Below are positions 35,015 to 43,322 of a stretch of 64,000 nt of DNA, piece after piece. The position numbers were made by a program, and so were the translations under genes. Every line of letters starts with the position of its first letter. Position 1 is the stretch's first letter. The DNA comes from Paenibacillus ehimensis NBRC 15659 (GTDB lineage Bacteria > Bacillota > Bacilli > Paenibacillales > NBRC-103111). A model generated the notes under the pieces. That model was given only the letters and a program-made list of their open reading frames with translations. It was not told the origin of the DNA and searched no databases. The DNA is taken from assembly GCF_004000785.1 (NCBI RefSeq), contig NZ_BILX01000005.1, positions 124,001-188,000 of the forward strand, read 5' to 3'.

Positions 35015-35188
35015 TTGACTAAGCAAAAAATCCTTAAAGCTGCAGCGGGGGGGCTCTCGTTTACGGTTTTTTGGACGGTCATGCATTATTTCATGGAAAA
35101 AGACGTTTCAATTGGAGCCGGTCTCGTAGGCGGTGTTTTTTGGTTTTTGGGAGCATTAATTATTTCATCGTTTAAAAAGGACGGCTAA
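35015..35188 (+). CDS. Small two-helix membrane protein
   Basis: A 57-residue peptide starting at TTG 35015 with AAGGATGTGG just upstream. It reads TKQKILKAAAGGLSFTVFW, a short loop with FMEKDVSIGAGL, a second helix with GGVFWFLGALII, and ends SSFKKDG. Two transmembrane helices with a basic tail are expected. It follows the secreted protein on the same strand, with a terminator on each side. A role as an immunity or partner protein is inferred from layout only. Confidence 0.6.
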   Translation: MTKQKILKAAAGGLSFTVFWTVMHYFMEKDVSIGAGLVGGVFWFLGALIISSFKKDG

Positions 35189-35360
35189 AATACGTGGATA
35201 TCCTCCTGAAATACTTTCTTTTTTTCATAGCCAACTGTGTACTAACATACAACATTTTCTCTGAACCAAGCTTATGCGAAATCTTTATTATACTCTGTTC
35301 TTACGACCTTTTTTGTTGCTATTTTAGATGCTATCAAGAAACCATGATTGTAATACAGAG

Positions 35361-35402
35361 AACGGCTCTTGTTCGCATTTATGCGGCAAGAACCGTTTTT
35401 TG
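35361..35402 (+). terminator. Terminator of the small membrane protein gene
   Basis: AACGGCTCTTG pairs with CAAGAACCGTT (one G-U), with an inner GCAT-TT-ATGC, followed by TTTTTTG. Confidence 0.85.
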
Positions 35403-35478
35403 TTGAATTTATGCTCTTGGCTTCTCAAAGGAAAGGCATATACAACCAGACAGCCCCGCCCAGAACTCCCTTGCAAGA

Positions 35479-36312
35479 CTAAGGCGAGAGCAGCGGGCGA
35501 AGCTTATCGACCGACCGGCCGAAGGCGGCATCCGGGTCCGTCAAATAGGCCGAATCCGCCAGCTCCAAGGTCAAATACCCTGCGTAGCGATGCTCGGCCA
35601 GCTGCTTGAGGTAGGCTTCCACCGGCAAATTGCCGTCCCCCCACGCGAGATGGCCCGAAGGCGTCCCGTCGATCAAATGCACGTGCGGAACGCCGCCCAG
35701 CGCTTGGACGTAATCGCCGATCGTTTCCCCGGCGACCGCCATCGCTACCGTATCGATCAGACCGGTCATCGCACCGGAGCCGACCTCGTTGAGCATACGA
35801 CGCAGCGAAGCGAGATCGGTCACCAGATTCGATTCCATCGGCTGCAATACCTCCAGCAGCAGCGTAACCCCCTGACGCTCCGCTTGGTCCGCAAGAACCC
35901 GAAGCGCCTCACACGACCGCTTCCAAGCTTCTTCCCGCGGCTCGTTATAATAGCCCCAGCCCGAGGTGATCAGCATGAACTTCGCTTCGAGAGCCGAGGC
36001 GATCTCGATATTCTTGCCGAAATAAGCGATGCCGGCGCGGCGGGCCGTTTCGTCTTTGGCCGCGATATTGAACGGATACATGATCTGCTCGGGCGTATAA
36101 CAGACAAGACCGAGCCGCCGGCGGTTCAGCTCTTGGCGGATCCGCTTCACCTGCACGTCCGTCGCCGTGTCCGAATACAGATGCGGCGAGCCTCCCCACA
36201 GCTCGATCTGGGATACCCCGTGCTTGTCCATCGAATCGAAGAAATAGTCCAACGAATACATCCGGTAATGCAGGTTCATCCCTGCGATCTGCGCGAACCG
36301 AAGATGAGCCAT
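35479..36312 (-). CDS. Sugar phosphate isomerase/epimerase, FrlC-like (paralogue 1)
   Basis: A 277-residue TIM-barrel protein of the xylose-isomerase-like AP-endonuclease-2 fold. It has QIELWGGSPHLY, LVCYTPEQIMYPFNIAA, EVLQPMESNLV (metal Glu), GLIDTVAM (Asp), HVHLIDG (His) and a late LTLEL. FrlC of E. coli swaps psicoselysine and fructoselysine. The start at 36312 (MAHLRF) has GGAGG 7 bases upstream. A variant operator lies 21 bases upstream. Confidence 0.87.
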   Translation of the reverse strand: MAHLRFAQIAGMNLHYRMYSLDYFFDSMDKHGVSQIELWGGSPHLYSDTATDVQVKRIRQELNRRRLGLVCYTPEQIMYPFNIAAKDETARRAGIAYFGKNIEIASALEAKFMLITSGWGYYNEPREEAWKRSCEALRVLADQAERQGVTLLLEVLQPMESNLVTDLASLRRMLNEVGSGAMTGLIDTVAMAVAGETIGDYVQALGGVPHVHLIDGTPSGHLAWGDGNLPVEAYLKQLAEHRYAGYLTLELADSAYLTDPDAAFGRSVDKLRPLLSP

Positions 36313-36332
36313 AGCCGTTCCTCCCGTCATTA

Positions 36333-36344
36333 TGATATATACCA
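36333..36344. promoter_or_regulatory. GntR operator copy 4, one mismatch (before FrlC-like 1)
   Basis: TGATATATACCA differs from the palindrome at one base. It lies between the kinase gene and the FrlC-like gene. Confidence 0.55.
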
Positions 36345-36368
36345 TTCCATCAGAACTGCGTCCGCTTT

Positions 36369-37208
36369 TTAGTAGGGCCTCCCATAGCCGAAAGCTCCTT
36401 CGACCAAGCAGGTTTTCGCCGCAAACGCCGCGCCCGCATCGAGCGCCTTCCGGACGGACGCCTCCGGGGCTTTGTTCCATTCCCCTTCCGTCAACAGCGC
36501 GAGCACAAAGGCGGTAAAGAACGAATCGCCCGCTCCGAGCGTGTCCACCGGCTGCACGAAATGAGGCTTTTGCAAATAAAACGCGCCGTTGTAATAAAGC
36601 AGGGCGCCCCGGCTGCCCATCGTACCCAAAACCCCCGTGCAGCCATACGCCGAGGCGACGAACGCCAGCTTCTCCCGGACGGCGTCCTCCTCCATCGCGC
36701 CGCACGAAAGCAAGCAAAGATCGACCTGCGGACATACCCGTTTTAAGTAGTCGTCGTCCCATTCGTCGGAGCAGTCGAAGGACAAGGGGACGCCTAGCGT
36801 CCGAAGCTCCGGCAGCTGAGACTCGATGCCGCTGTAGATGCTGGTATGAATCCATTGAAACTGCTTCATGTAAGAATAGTCCGACGCATCGAATACGAGC
36901 GGATGCTCCTGCTGGACGCCGCCTTTGTTCCATCCGACCATCACCCGGTCTCCGTCGATCAATTCGATAAGCGAGCAGCCGTTCTCGCCCTCCGCCGAAC
37001 GGCAGCGGGACGTATCGACGCCAAGCTCATTCAACACCCGATGCACATGACGGCCTTCCTCATCGGTGCCGAAAATACCGAGATACGCCGCCTGCGCCCC
37101 CAATTGTTTGGCGTACACGCTGAAATTCACCGCGTTGCCGCCCGGGTACATCATGCTTTTATATACGTATTTATCGACGACGTTATCGCCTAAGCCCAGT
37201 ACGTTCAT
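36369..37208 (-). CDS. frlD: PfkB-family sugar kinase, fructosamine 6-kinase-like
   Basis: A 279-residue ribokinase-type enzyme. It has GDNVVDKYVYKSMMYPGGNAVN at the start, LGIFGTDEEG, the anion-hole motif DTLGAGDSFFTAFV with the catalytic Asp, and GTMGSRGALLY. FrlD phosphorylates fructosamines at C6 before FrlB cleaves them. ATGGAGG lies before the ATG, and a perfect operator is 17 bases upstream. Confidence 0.87.
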   Translation of the reverse strand: MNVLGLGDNVVDKYVYKSMMYPGGNAVNFSVYAKQLGAQAAYLGIFGTDEEGRHVHRVLNELGVDTSRCRSAEGENGCSLIELIDGDRVMVGWNKGGVQQEHPLVFDASDYSYMKQFQWIHTSIYSGIESQLPELRTLGVPLSFDCSDEWDDDYLKRVCPQVDLCLLSCGAMEEDAVREKLAFVASAYGCTGVLGTMGSRGALLYYNGAFYLQKPHFVQPVDTLGAGDSFFTAFVLALLTEGEWNKAPEASVRKALDAGAAFAAKTCLVEGAFGYGRPY

Positions 37209-37224
37209 GGCTTGCCTCCATTTT

Positions 37225-37236
37225 TGGTATATACCA
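37225..37236. promoter_or_regulatory. GntR operator copy 5 (before the kinase)
   Basis: TGGTATATACCA, between the regulator gene and the kinase gene, 17 bases before the kinase ATG. Confidence 0.82.
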
Positions 37237-37251
37237 TTGTTGATAAAAAAA

Positions 37252-37989
37252 TTAGTTGTTTTTCACGTTCAGCTTCGAAAAGAACCGGACGATGTCCCCG
37301 CGAGTCAGCGCCTGCGAGAACTCGATCAATTTGTCGTTCTTATCGAAAGCCTGTGCCTCGACCAGAATGCACGGGCTGTCGTTGCCGATGCGCAGCAGCT
37401 TGCTTTCCGCTTCGTCGCTAAGGGAGATCCGCATCGTCTGGTCCGCGCGGACGAGCTTGATCCCGTAATGCTCCTCCAGCACCTGGTACAAGGAGATGTC
37501 TTCGAAATTCATGTGCGCTTCGATTCCCGGGCAGTAAGCGTAAGGAATATACGAAAGCTCGATGGAGACGGGAATTTCGTCGGCATAGCGGACCCGTTTG
37601 ATCGACCAGATCTCCTCTTCTTCGGATATCCCGAGCATCTTGGCCACGAAGCCGTTGGCCGGCTCCTTGCGTTTGTAGATCGTATTCGTCGAAGGACGGA
37701 GACCTTTGCTCAATATATTTTTGGAGAAGCTGGTGAATTCGACGAAATCCAATTGAATCCGCCGGTTCGTCACGAACGTGCCCGATCCGACAACCCGTTC
37801 CACGAAGCCCTCCCGCTCCAAAATGGAAATCGCATGACGGGCGGTCATCCGGCTGATCTGATACTGCGCGGCCAACTCACGCTCCGAAGGAAGCTTGTCG
37901 CCTTGCTTCCATTTCCCGCTTTCGATTTCTTGAATGAACAAATTTTTAATTTGTTGGTAAAACGGGATATGGTCTCCTGCTTTATTCAT
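37252..37989 (-). CDS. frlR: GntR/HutC-family regulator with UTRA domain, FrlR-like
   Basis: A 245-residue repressor. The N-terminal winged helix has LPSERELAAQYQISRMTARHAISILEREGFVERVVGSGTFV; from residue 80 on is a UTRA ligand domain (IWSIKRVRYADEIPVSIELSYIP). HutC-type proteins bind palindromes such as TGGTATATACCA, which recurs seven times around it. It probably senses a phosphorylated sugar-amine. It lies between the two transcribed halves of the locus. Confidence 0.9.
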   Translation of the reverse strand: MNKAGDHIPFYQQIKNLFIQEIESGKWKQGDKLPSERELAAQYQISRMTARHAISILEREGFVERVVGSGTFVTNRRIQLDFVEFTSFSKNILSKGLRPSTNTIYKRKEPANGFVAKMLGISEEEEIWSIKRVRYADEIPVSIELSYIPYAYCPGIEAHMNFEDISLYQVLEEHYGIKLVRADQTMRISLSDEAESKLLRIGNDSPCILVEAQAFDKNDKLIEFSQALTRGDIVRFFSKLNVKNN

Positions 37990-38074
37990 ATTGAACCCCT
38001 GTCACGCGCTCGATTAGCGAATTACCGTAAAAAATGACGGCCAATTCCAGCATAGCAGATGACCATAAATACGG

Positions 38075-38740
38075 TCAAGGAAGCGGAGCAGCCTGCAATT
38101 CCTCGATGATGTCCTTCAATGGCCGGTCGGTCATGGAACGAAGACGGCCGTCCACGCTGCCGAAGGCCAGACCCTCGGTAACCGGATTCGGTACGATGAC
38201 GCACCATAACCCGGCCGCTTTCGCGGCGGCGGCTCCGTTGGCGGAATCCTCGAAGGCCAGAGCTTCATGCGCCTCGATTCCCAGCGCTTGGACCGCCTTG
38301 AGATACAGCTCGGGGTCCGGCTTCACGTTCGCGACGTCGTCTTTGGTCTTGATGACCTCGAACGAATCAAGCAAGCCGAATCTGCGCAGAAACGATTCCA
38401 CCCACGCCCGATCCGAGCTGGAAGCCAGCCCCACCTTCAGCCCCAACCGCTGCGCCGCTTCGATATATTCCGCGACCCCGTCGCGCAGCGCGACCGTCGC
38501 CATCTTCTCGGCATGAAGCTGGGCCGCTGCCTTCCTCACTTCGGAGATATCCGTCCGCCCTTCGGCCATTTGCCGGATATAGGCCTCGATCTGGCCACCG
38601 TGAGAGCCGACGCAAGCCGCGAATAGTTCTGTTGGAAAGGGAATGCCGTGCCCGCCAAGCACCTCGGCATAGCAGTCGAACCATGCGGATTCCGTATCTA
38701 CGATTAAACCGTCGAAATCAAATACAATCGCTTTAATAAT
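38075..38740 (-). CDS. HAD phosphatase, beta-phosphoglucomutase-like, with probable ATT start
   Basis: A 221-residue HAD enzyme. Motif I reads VFDFDGLIVDTE, motif II is in LASSS, and motif IV has FEDSANGAAAAKAAG. An in-frame TGA lies 6 bases before an ATT at 38740, and no ATG, GTG or TTG precedes motif I. AGGAG lies 9 bases before that ATT, so ATT is the best start (ATT at 38737 is the alternative). A GTG at 38662 would remove motif I. It follows FrlB-like 2 in the operon. Confidence 0.8.
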   Translation of the reverse strand: MIKAIVFDFDGLIVDTESAWFDCYAEVLGGHGIPFPTELFAACVGSHGGQIEAYIRQMAEGRTDISEVRKAAAQLHAEKMATVALRDGVAEYIEAAQRLGLKVGLASSSDRAWVESFLRRFGLLDSFEVIKTKDDVANVKPDPELYLKAVQALGIEAHEALAFEDSANGAAAAKAAGLWCVIVPNPVTEGLAFGSVDGRLRSMTDRPLKDIIEELQAAPLP

Positions 38741-38772
38741 AGTCGCTCACTCCTGCCGGGTCTGTTGTACCC

Positions 38773-39786
38773 TCAATATTGAACGCGCCTGTAATACCTT
38801 CTGGTCGTTAAAGGGTGGTTGCGGACATGTTCCAGATGACAGCTTACGCGTTCGAGCAAGGCCGCCGCGACGATCGGCGACACATATTTCCGGTAGGCTA
38901 GCGATATGCCCGCCAGCTCGTAGTCCGCCGTATCGAATACGGTCAGCTCGTCCGTATAGCTCTTGGCAAAACGCTCCACCCGATCCATCAGCGGACGGGT
39001 CTCATCCTCGCCTTTGAGCAGGATCAGACTCATGTCCTTCTCGATCAATTCGAGCGCTCCATGAAAGAAATCGGAGGCATGGACCGGTCTTGTTTTGATC
39101 CACTGCATTTCCTCCAGAATACACATGGCGTAGTAATACGCCTCGCCCCAGGTGTTCCCGGAGCCGACCATCATATGATAGTCTTCGTTCCGGTAACGCT
39201 CGGCAAAAGCTTTCGCACGCTCCTCCGTTCGTTCCTTCACGTCAAGCAGCGCTTCGGGAAGCCGCTCCCACTCCGCGACCAAGCGGTCATAATCGGGAAA
39301 CTCCCCTCTATTATACATAATCCGGAAAGCCAACAAATAAAATTGGATGAAAAAAGATTCGCAGGACGTATCGTCCTCGGCGAAATTGACGATGCTGTAA
39401 TCGGTCAGCCCGGCTAACGGAGTCCCGGCTTTGCCTGTAAAGCTGATTGTCACTGCTCCCCGGTCCTTGCAATATTGTGCCGCTTCGACGGTTTCCTGGG
39501 TCGTGCCGGACAAGGAAGCCAGAACGACAAGCGACCGCTCGTTCAAATGCTTATGATCCATCGTCACGAACTCGGCGGCAATTTCCCGATACACCGGAAG
39601 CGTCGAGTGAGTCCGAAGCACGTATTCGGCGGGCGACATCAAGATTCCCGCGCCTCCCGAACCGATCAGAAACAAGTTCGTAAAGCCGCGCGCGGTGATC
39701 TCCTCGATGGCTTGATTGATTGGTTCCCGGCAAGCGACGGCGCCGCCCTGGATTCGCTTATAACGGTCTCTGTCGAAATTGAACAT
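38773..39786 (-). CDS. SIS-domain fructosamine deglycase, FrlB-like (paralogue 2)
   Basis: A 337-residue protein of exactly the same length as paralogue 1, with FLIGSGGAGILMSPAEY, ASLSGTTQETVEAA, EEMQWIKTRPVHASDFFHG and the ending NHPLTTRRYYRRVQY. The ATG at 39786 (MFNFDRDRY) has GGAGG 8 bases upstream and aligns with paralogue 1. It lies in the operon with the ABC importer and two FrlC-like genes, so the two copies belong to different transcripts and may have different substrates. Confidence 0.87.
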   Translation of the reverse strand: MFNFDRDRYKRIQGGAVACREPINQAIEEITARGFTNLFLIGSGGAGILMSPAEYVLRTHSTLPVYREIAAEFVTMDHKHLNERSLVVLASLSGTTQETVEAAQYCKDRGAVTISFTGKAGTPLAGLTDYSIVNFAEDDTSCESFFIQFYLLAFRIMYNRGEFPDYDRLVAEWERLPEALLDVKERTEERAKAFAERYRNEDYHMMVGSGNTWGEAYYYAMCILEEMQWIKTRPVHASDFFHGALELIEKDMSLILLKGEDETRPLMDRVERFAKSYTDELTVFDTADYELAGISLAYRKYVSPIVAAALLERVSCHLEHVRNHPLTTRRYYRRVQY

Positions 39787-39832
39787 GTGGATTTGCCTCC
39801 CGGTGTGTGAATTTTTCCACGATTGGTTTTCA

Positions 39833-40657
39833 TTATCCAAGCGCCTCGCGAATCGCCTGCAGCCCCTTTTTTAAAGGCCCGATCGGATCAAGCAGGTACC
39901 GTTCCGCACAGATTTCGAGGGTCAGGTACCCTTGGTAGCCGTGCTTCGAGAGCTGATTCAAATAAGCGCGCAGGGGAAGCTGACCGTCCCCCCAAGTCAG
40001 ATGATCGCTATCGATAAAATGGATATGGCGCAGATCGTTCCCCAGCACTTGAAAGCAGTCGTCGAACGATTCGCCCGCGGCATGCATCGGACAGGTATCG
40101 ACAATCGCCTTCAGCCGGTCGGAGCCGACCTCCCGCAGCATTCGGGCCTGCGTCTCCGTGTTCGTCACCAGATTGGATTCGAAAGGCTCCAGCTGCTCCA
40201 GCACCATCGTCATCCCCAGCTCCTCCGCCTTGCGGGAGAGCTGCTGCAGCGAGTCGCGCGAGCGCTCCCACGCCTCTCCGACCGGCTCGTTGCGGTATCC
40301 CCATCCGGGCACGATCTGGAAGAGGTCCGACCCAAGCTCCGCCGCGGCATCCAGCGCTTTCGTAAAGTAGCGGAGACTGCGGTCGCGAATGTCCTTCTCC
40401 CTGGCGGCGATATTGACCGGGTACACGCACTGCTCGGGCGTGAAGCAGACGAGGTTCAAGCCTCTCCGCTCGATTTCTCTTCGAATGCCGCCGACCTGGC
40501 GCAGCGTTACATCCTCCACATACAGATGAGGCGATCCTCCCCACAGCTCGATATGCTCCAATCCGAGCTCGAGCATGGCGTCCAGAAAATAATCCAGCGA
40601 ATACAGCAGAAAATGCTCGTTCATTCCTGCGAACCGCGTCAGCGGAATCGTTCCCAT
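39833..40657 (-). CDS. Sugar phosphate isomerase/epimerase, FrlC-like (paralogue 2)
   Basis: A 274-residue TIM barrel with HIELWGGSPHLY, LVCFTPEQCVYPVNIAA, VPGWGYRNEP, EQLEPFESNLV, AIVDTCPM and HIHFIDSD. The metal and acid/base residues are kept. Its ATG at 40657 shares a base with the TGA of paralogue 3, so they are translationally coupled. Confidence 0.86.
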   Translation of the reverse strand: MGTIPLTRFAGMNEHFLLYSLDYFLDAMLELGLEHIELWGGSPHLYVEDVTLRQVGGIRREIERRGLNLVCFTPEQCVYPVNIAAREKDIRDRSLRYFTKALDAAAELGSDLFQIVPGWGYRNEPVGEAWERSRDSLQQLSRKAEELGMTMVLEQLEPFESNLVTNTETQARMLREVGSDRLKAIVDTCPMHAAGESFDDCFQVLGNDLRHIHFIDSDHLTWGDGQLPLRAYLNQLSKHGYQGYLTLEICAERYLLDPIGPLKKGLQAIREALG

Positions 40658-41517
40658 CAGGGCTTCCTCCCTTCCGGCCCCTGCAGGCCCAACGCCCTTC
40701 GGATCGTGTCAATCGATTGCTCCAAATGCCGGTCGGGCTCCAAGTAATGCTTGGCTCCGCACGTCTCCAGGCCGATGTACCCTTGATATCCCCGTTCGCC
40801 CAGCTCCTTCAAGAACGAGGCGAGCGGCAGGTTTCCCGACCCGAGCGGCACGTGCCCCTGCGGACTGCCGTCGCACAAGTGGATATGGTTCACGCGTTCC
40901 CCCAATTCGGTAAAATAAGCTTCCAGCGAGTCCCCCGCGACGACCATCGGCACCGTATCCACATTGCAGCCCAAATGCGGCGATCCGATCTCTTGCATCA
41001 TCCGTTGGGCGGTGTGCAGATTATGAACGAGGTTCGACTCGTGGTACAGCAGCGGCTCCATCGTCAGGCGGATCCCAAGCGTCTCCGCTTTTCTGGCGAT
41101 GAGCTCGATAGCGTCTCTGGACCTTTTCCAGGCGTCGTCCGTCGGTTTATCGTAATACCCTCTCCCCGCCACGATTTGCATCAGACCGGTGCCGAGCTCG
41201 GACGCGATATCCAAGCTTTTGAGCGCGTAGGCTATGCTGCGCCGGCGCAAAGCCTCGTCTTCGGCCGCAAGGTTGATCGGATAGACGCACGTTTCCGGCG
41301 TGAAGCAAGCGATCGCAAGCCCGCGGGCTTCGATTCCGCGCCGGAGGCGGCTCACATCGGACAGCTTCAAGTCTTCAATCGGCACGTGCGGCGAGCCGCC
41401 CCATAATTCGACGGCCTGCAGCTCCAGCGAAACCAGCTTATCGAGAAAGTAATCCAGCGGATACAGCACATAGTGAATATTCATCGGCGCAATTTGAGAC
41501 ATCGTCACGGTTCCCAC
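40657..41517 (-). CDS. Sugar phosphate isomerase/epimerase, FrlC-like (paralogue 3)
   Basis: A 286-residue TIM barrel with AVELWGGSPHV, IACFTPETCVYPINLAA, VAGRGYYDKP, EPLLYHESNLV, CNVDTVPM and HIHLCDGSP. It starts 6 bases after the second permease gene, between transporter and enzymes. Three copies of one epimerase in 6 kb suggest several stereoisomeric or linkage-variant substrates. Confidence 0.86.
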   Translation of the reverse strand: MGTVTMSQIAPMNIHYVLYPLDYFLDKLVSLELQAVELWGGSPHVPIEDLKLSDVSRLRRGIEARGLAIACFTPETCVYPINLAAEDEALRRRSIAYALKSLDIASELGTGLMQIVAGRGYYDKPTDDAWKRSRDAIELIARKAETLGIRLTMEPLLYHESNLVHNLHTAQRMMQEIGSPHLGCNVDTVPMVVAGDSLEAYFTELGERVNHIHLCDGSPQGHVPLGSGNLPLASFLKELGERGYQGYIGLETCGAKHYLEPDRHLEQSIDTIRRALGLQGPEGRKP

Positions 41518-41523
41518 GCCCGA

Positions 41524-42357
41524 TCACCCCTTTACGCTTCCTGCCGACAATCCGCGGACGAATTGCCGTTGGAACAGGATAAAGACAATAATCATAGGCA
41601 GCGCCGCCATCGATAACGCGGCTAACTGCATGCCGAAGCCGGCGGTCAGTCTGCCTTTCAGGTTCAGGATGCCGACCGGAATCGTCCATTGGTTGCCGTT
41701 TTCGAGGAACGTGATCGCGAACATAAATTCATTCCAGATGACGATCGTCGCAAGCAAAGCCGCAGAGATGATAATCGGCCGGCTCATCGGAATAATGACG
41801 CTCCACAGAAGCTTCCACGAATTCCCGCCGTCCAGAAAGGTCGCCTCCTCCACATCCCGCGGGATCGATAAGAAGTAAGAGCGGATCAAGAAGACGGAGA
41901 AAGGAATCTGAAAAGCCGCATATGGAATAATGAGCCCCCAATACGTGTTGTACAGATGAAACAATTTTAAGATTTGATATAAAGAGACGATGCTTGCTTG
42001 GGGAGCCATCATCAGTCCGCTTAATATAATCAAAAAGATGACGTGCCTCCCTTTAAACTGAAACCGGGAGATCGCGTAAGCAGCCAGCGTGCTGATCAGC
42101 ACGGCCAGCAGGACGGACACCGTGGTAACGAAGACGCTGTTGAAAAAATACCGTCCCACCCCCGACTCCCAGGCGACTTGGAAGTTGCTGAATTTCCACT
42201 GCTTCGGCAAAATCCAGCTGTTGGCAAAAAACTCCTGATTGTTCTTGAAGCCGTTCATCATCATCCACAGAATCGGATATATCACGCTTAAGGCGTACAG
42301 GACAAAAAAGGCGAGCAGCAACCAGAAGAAAATACGGCTTTTTATTGTTCTGTGCAC
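41524..42357 (-). CDS. Carbohydrate ABC importer permease (MalG type)
   Basis: A 277-residue permease with six helices and the EAA loop EEATFLDGGNSWKLLWSVIIPMSRP. The start GTG at 42357 lies 10 bases after AGGAGG and just past the stop of the other permease gene; an ATG at 42411 inside that gene is less likely. It corresponds to one of FrlM/FrlN. No ATPase gene is in the locus, so a shared MsmX-type ATPase is expected. Confidence 0.92.
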   Translation of the reverse strand: MHRTIKSRIFFWLLLAFFVLYALSVIYPILWMMMNGFKNNQEFFANSWILPKQWKFSNFQVAWESGVGRYFFNSVFVTTVSVLLAVLISTLAAYAISRFQFKGRHVIFLIILSGLMMAPQASIVSLYQILKLFHLYNTYWGLIIPYAAFQIPFSVFLIRSYFLSIPRDVEEATFLDGGNSWKLLWSVIIPMSRPIIISAALLATIVIWNEFMFAITFLENGNQWTIPVGILNLKGRLTAGFGMQLAALSMAALPMIIVFILFQRQFVRGLSAGSVKG

Positions 42358-42371
42358 GTTCCTTTCGCCTC

Positions 42372-43256
42372 CTAGTCGTCTTTGGCCGTACCGGATAGTT
42401 TGATTTGACATAGGGACAGGAGCATCGTAATCACGAAGACGACCGTCGCAATCGAAGCGGCATAGCCCATTTCATCGTTCCGGAAGGCCGCGCGGTACAG
42501 CATGGTGCCCAGGACCTCCGTAGAGCGGCCGGGACCGCCCGAGGTCAAAATGTAAATTTCGTCGAACAGCTTGTATGCGCCCAGCACCGTGATCATCGAC
42601 GCGACCAGAATCATCTCTTTGACGCTAGGGAGCGTCACGGCGAAAAAGCTCCGGACGGGACCCGCCCCGTCCAGATCGGCGGCTTCGTAGAAATCCTTCG
42701 GGATATTATGCATCGCGATCAAGAACAGCATCACGTTATAGCCGATATACTGCCATTGGGACACCCAGATCGCCGCATAAATGGCCAGATTGCTGTCTCC
42801 CAGCCAAGGCTGCGCCAAGGAATGCAGACCCAGTGCCTTTAAGCCCAGGTTGATGATGCCCGTATCCGGGTTATAGATAAACTGCCACAGCAAGCCGATC
42901 ACCACGAACGAGATCACGGAAGGAATAAAAAATACGGTGCGGAAAAAAGGCTGCATCTTCTGAAACAGCTTATGCTCCAGGATGGCGGCAATCACGAGGG
43001 CCGCGCCGACCTGAAACACAAAAGAAATGACGGCATACAGCGTATTGTTGCGGATCGCCGTGTAAAATACGGGATCGGCGAACAACCTTTTAAAGTTATC
43101 GAAGCCGATATAGGTCTTATTCGGGGAAAAGGCATTGAAGCTGAACAGGCTATAGTATAGATTCAAGGCTAACGGAGCGAGAACAAAAACGCTTACAAAC
43201 ACCAAAGCCGGTAAGGCGTACAAGCTTGCCAGCCTGCGATTCCGGAAAACATTCAT
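42372..43256 (-). CDS. Carbohydrate ABC importer permease (MalF type)
   Basis: A 294-residue permease with six helices, beginning RNRRLASLYALPALVFVSVFVLAPL and with the EAA loop YEAADLDGAGPVRSFFAVTLPSVKE. AAAGGAG precedes the ATG. It pairs with the next permease to carry the sugar-amine delivered by the binding protein upstream. Confidence 0.92.
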   Translation of the reverse strand: MNVFRNRRLASLYALPALVFVSVFVLAPLALNLYYSLFSFNAFSPNKTYIGFDNFKRLFADPVFYTAIRNNTLYAVISFVFQVGAALVIAAILEHKLFQKMQPFFRTVFFIPSVISFVVIGLLWQFIYNPDTGIINLGLKALGLHSLAQPWLGDSNLAIYAAIWVSQWQYIGYNVMLFLIAMHNIPKDFYEAADLDGAGPVRSFFAVTLPSVKEMILVASMITVLGAYKLFDEIYILTSGGPGRSTEVLGTMLYRAAFRNDEMGYAASIATVVFVITMLLSLCQIKLSGTAKDD

Positions 43257-43322
43257 GTGCCTTTTCTCCTTTCGGGAAAATCAAGGGGCTGCCGATTCGG
43301 CCCCCCTTGACGGGGACTCCGG

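Noticed and set aside
36313-36933. An N-terminal extension of the FrlC-like protein 1 of about 200 residues
   Set aside because: It overlaps the kinase gene in another frame, is Arg-rich without motifs, and a good ribosome site marks the start at 36312.
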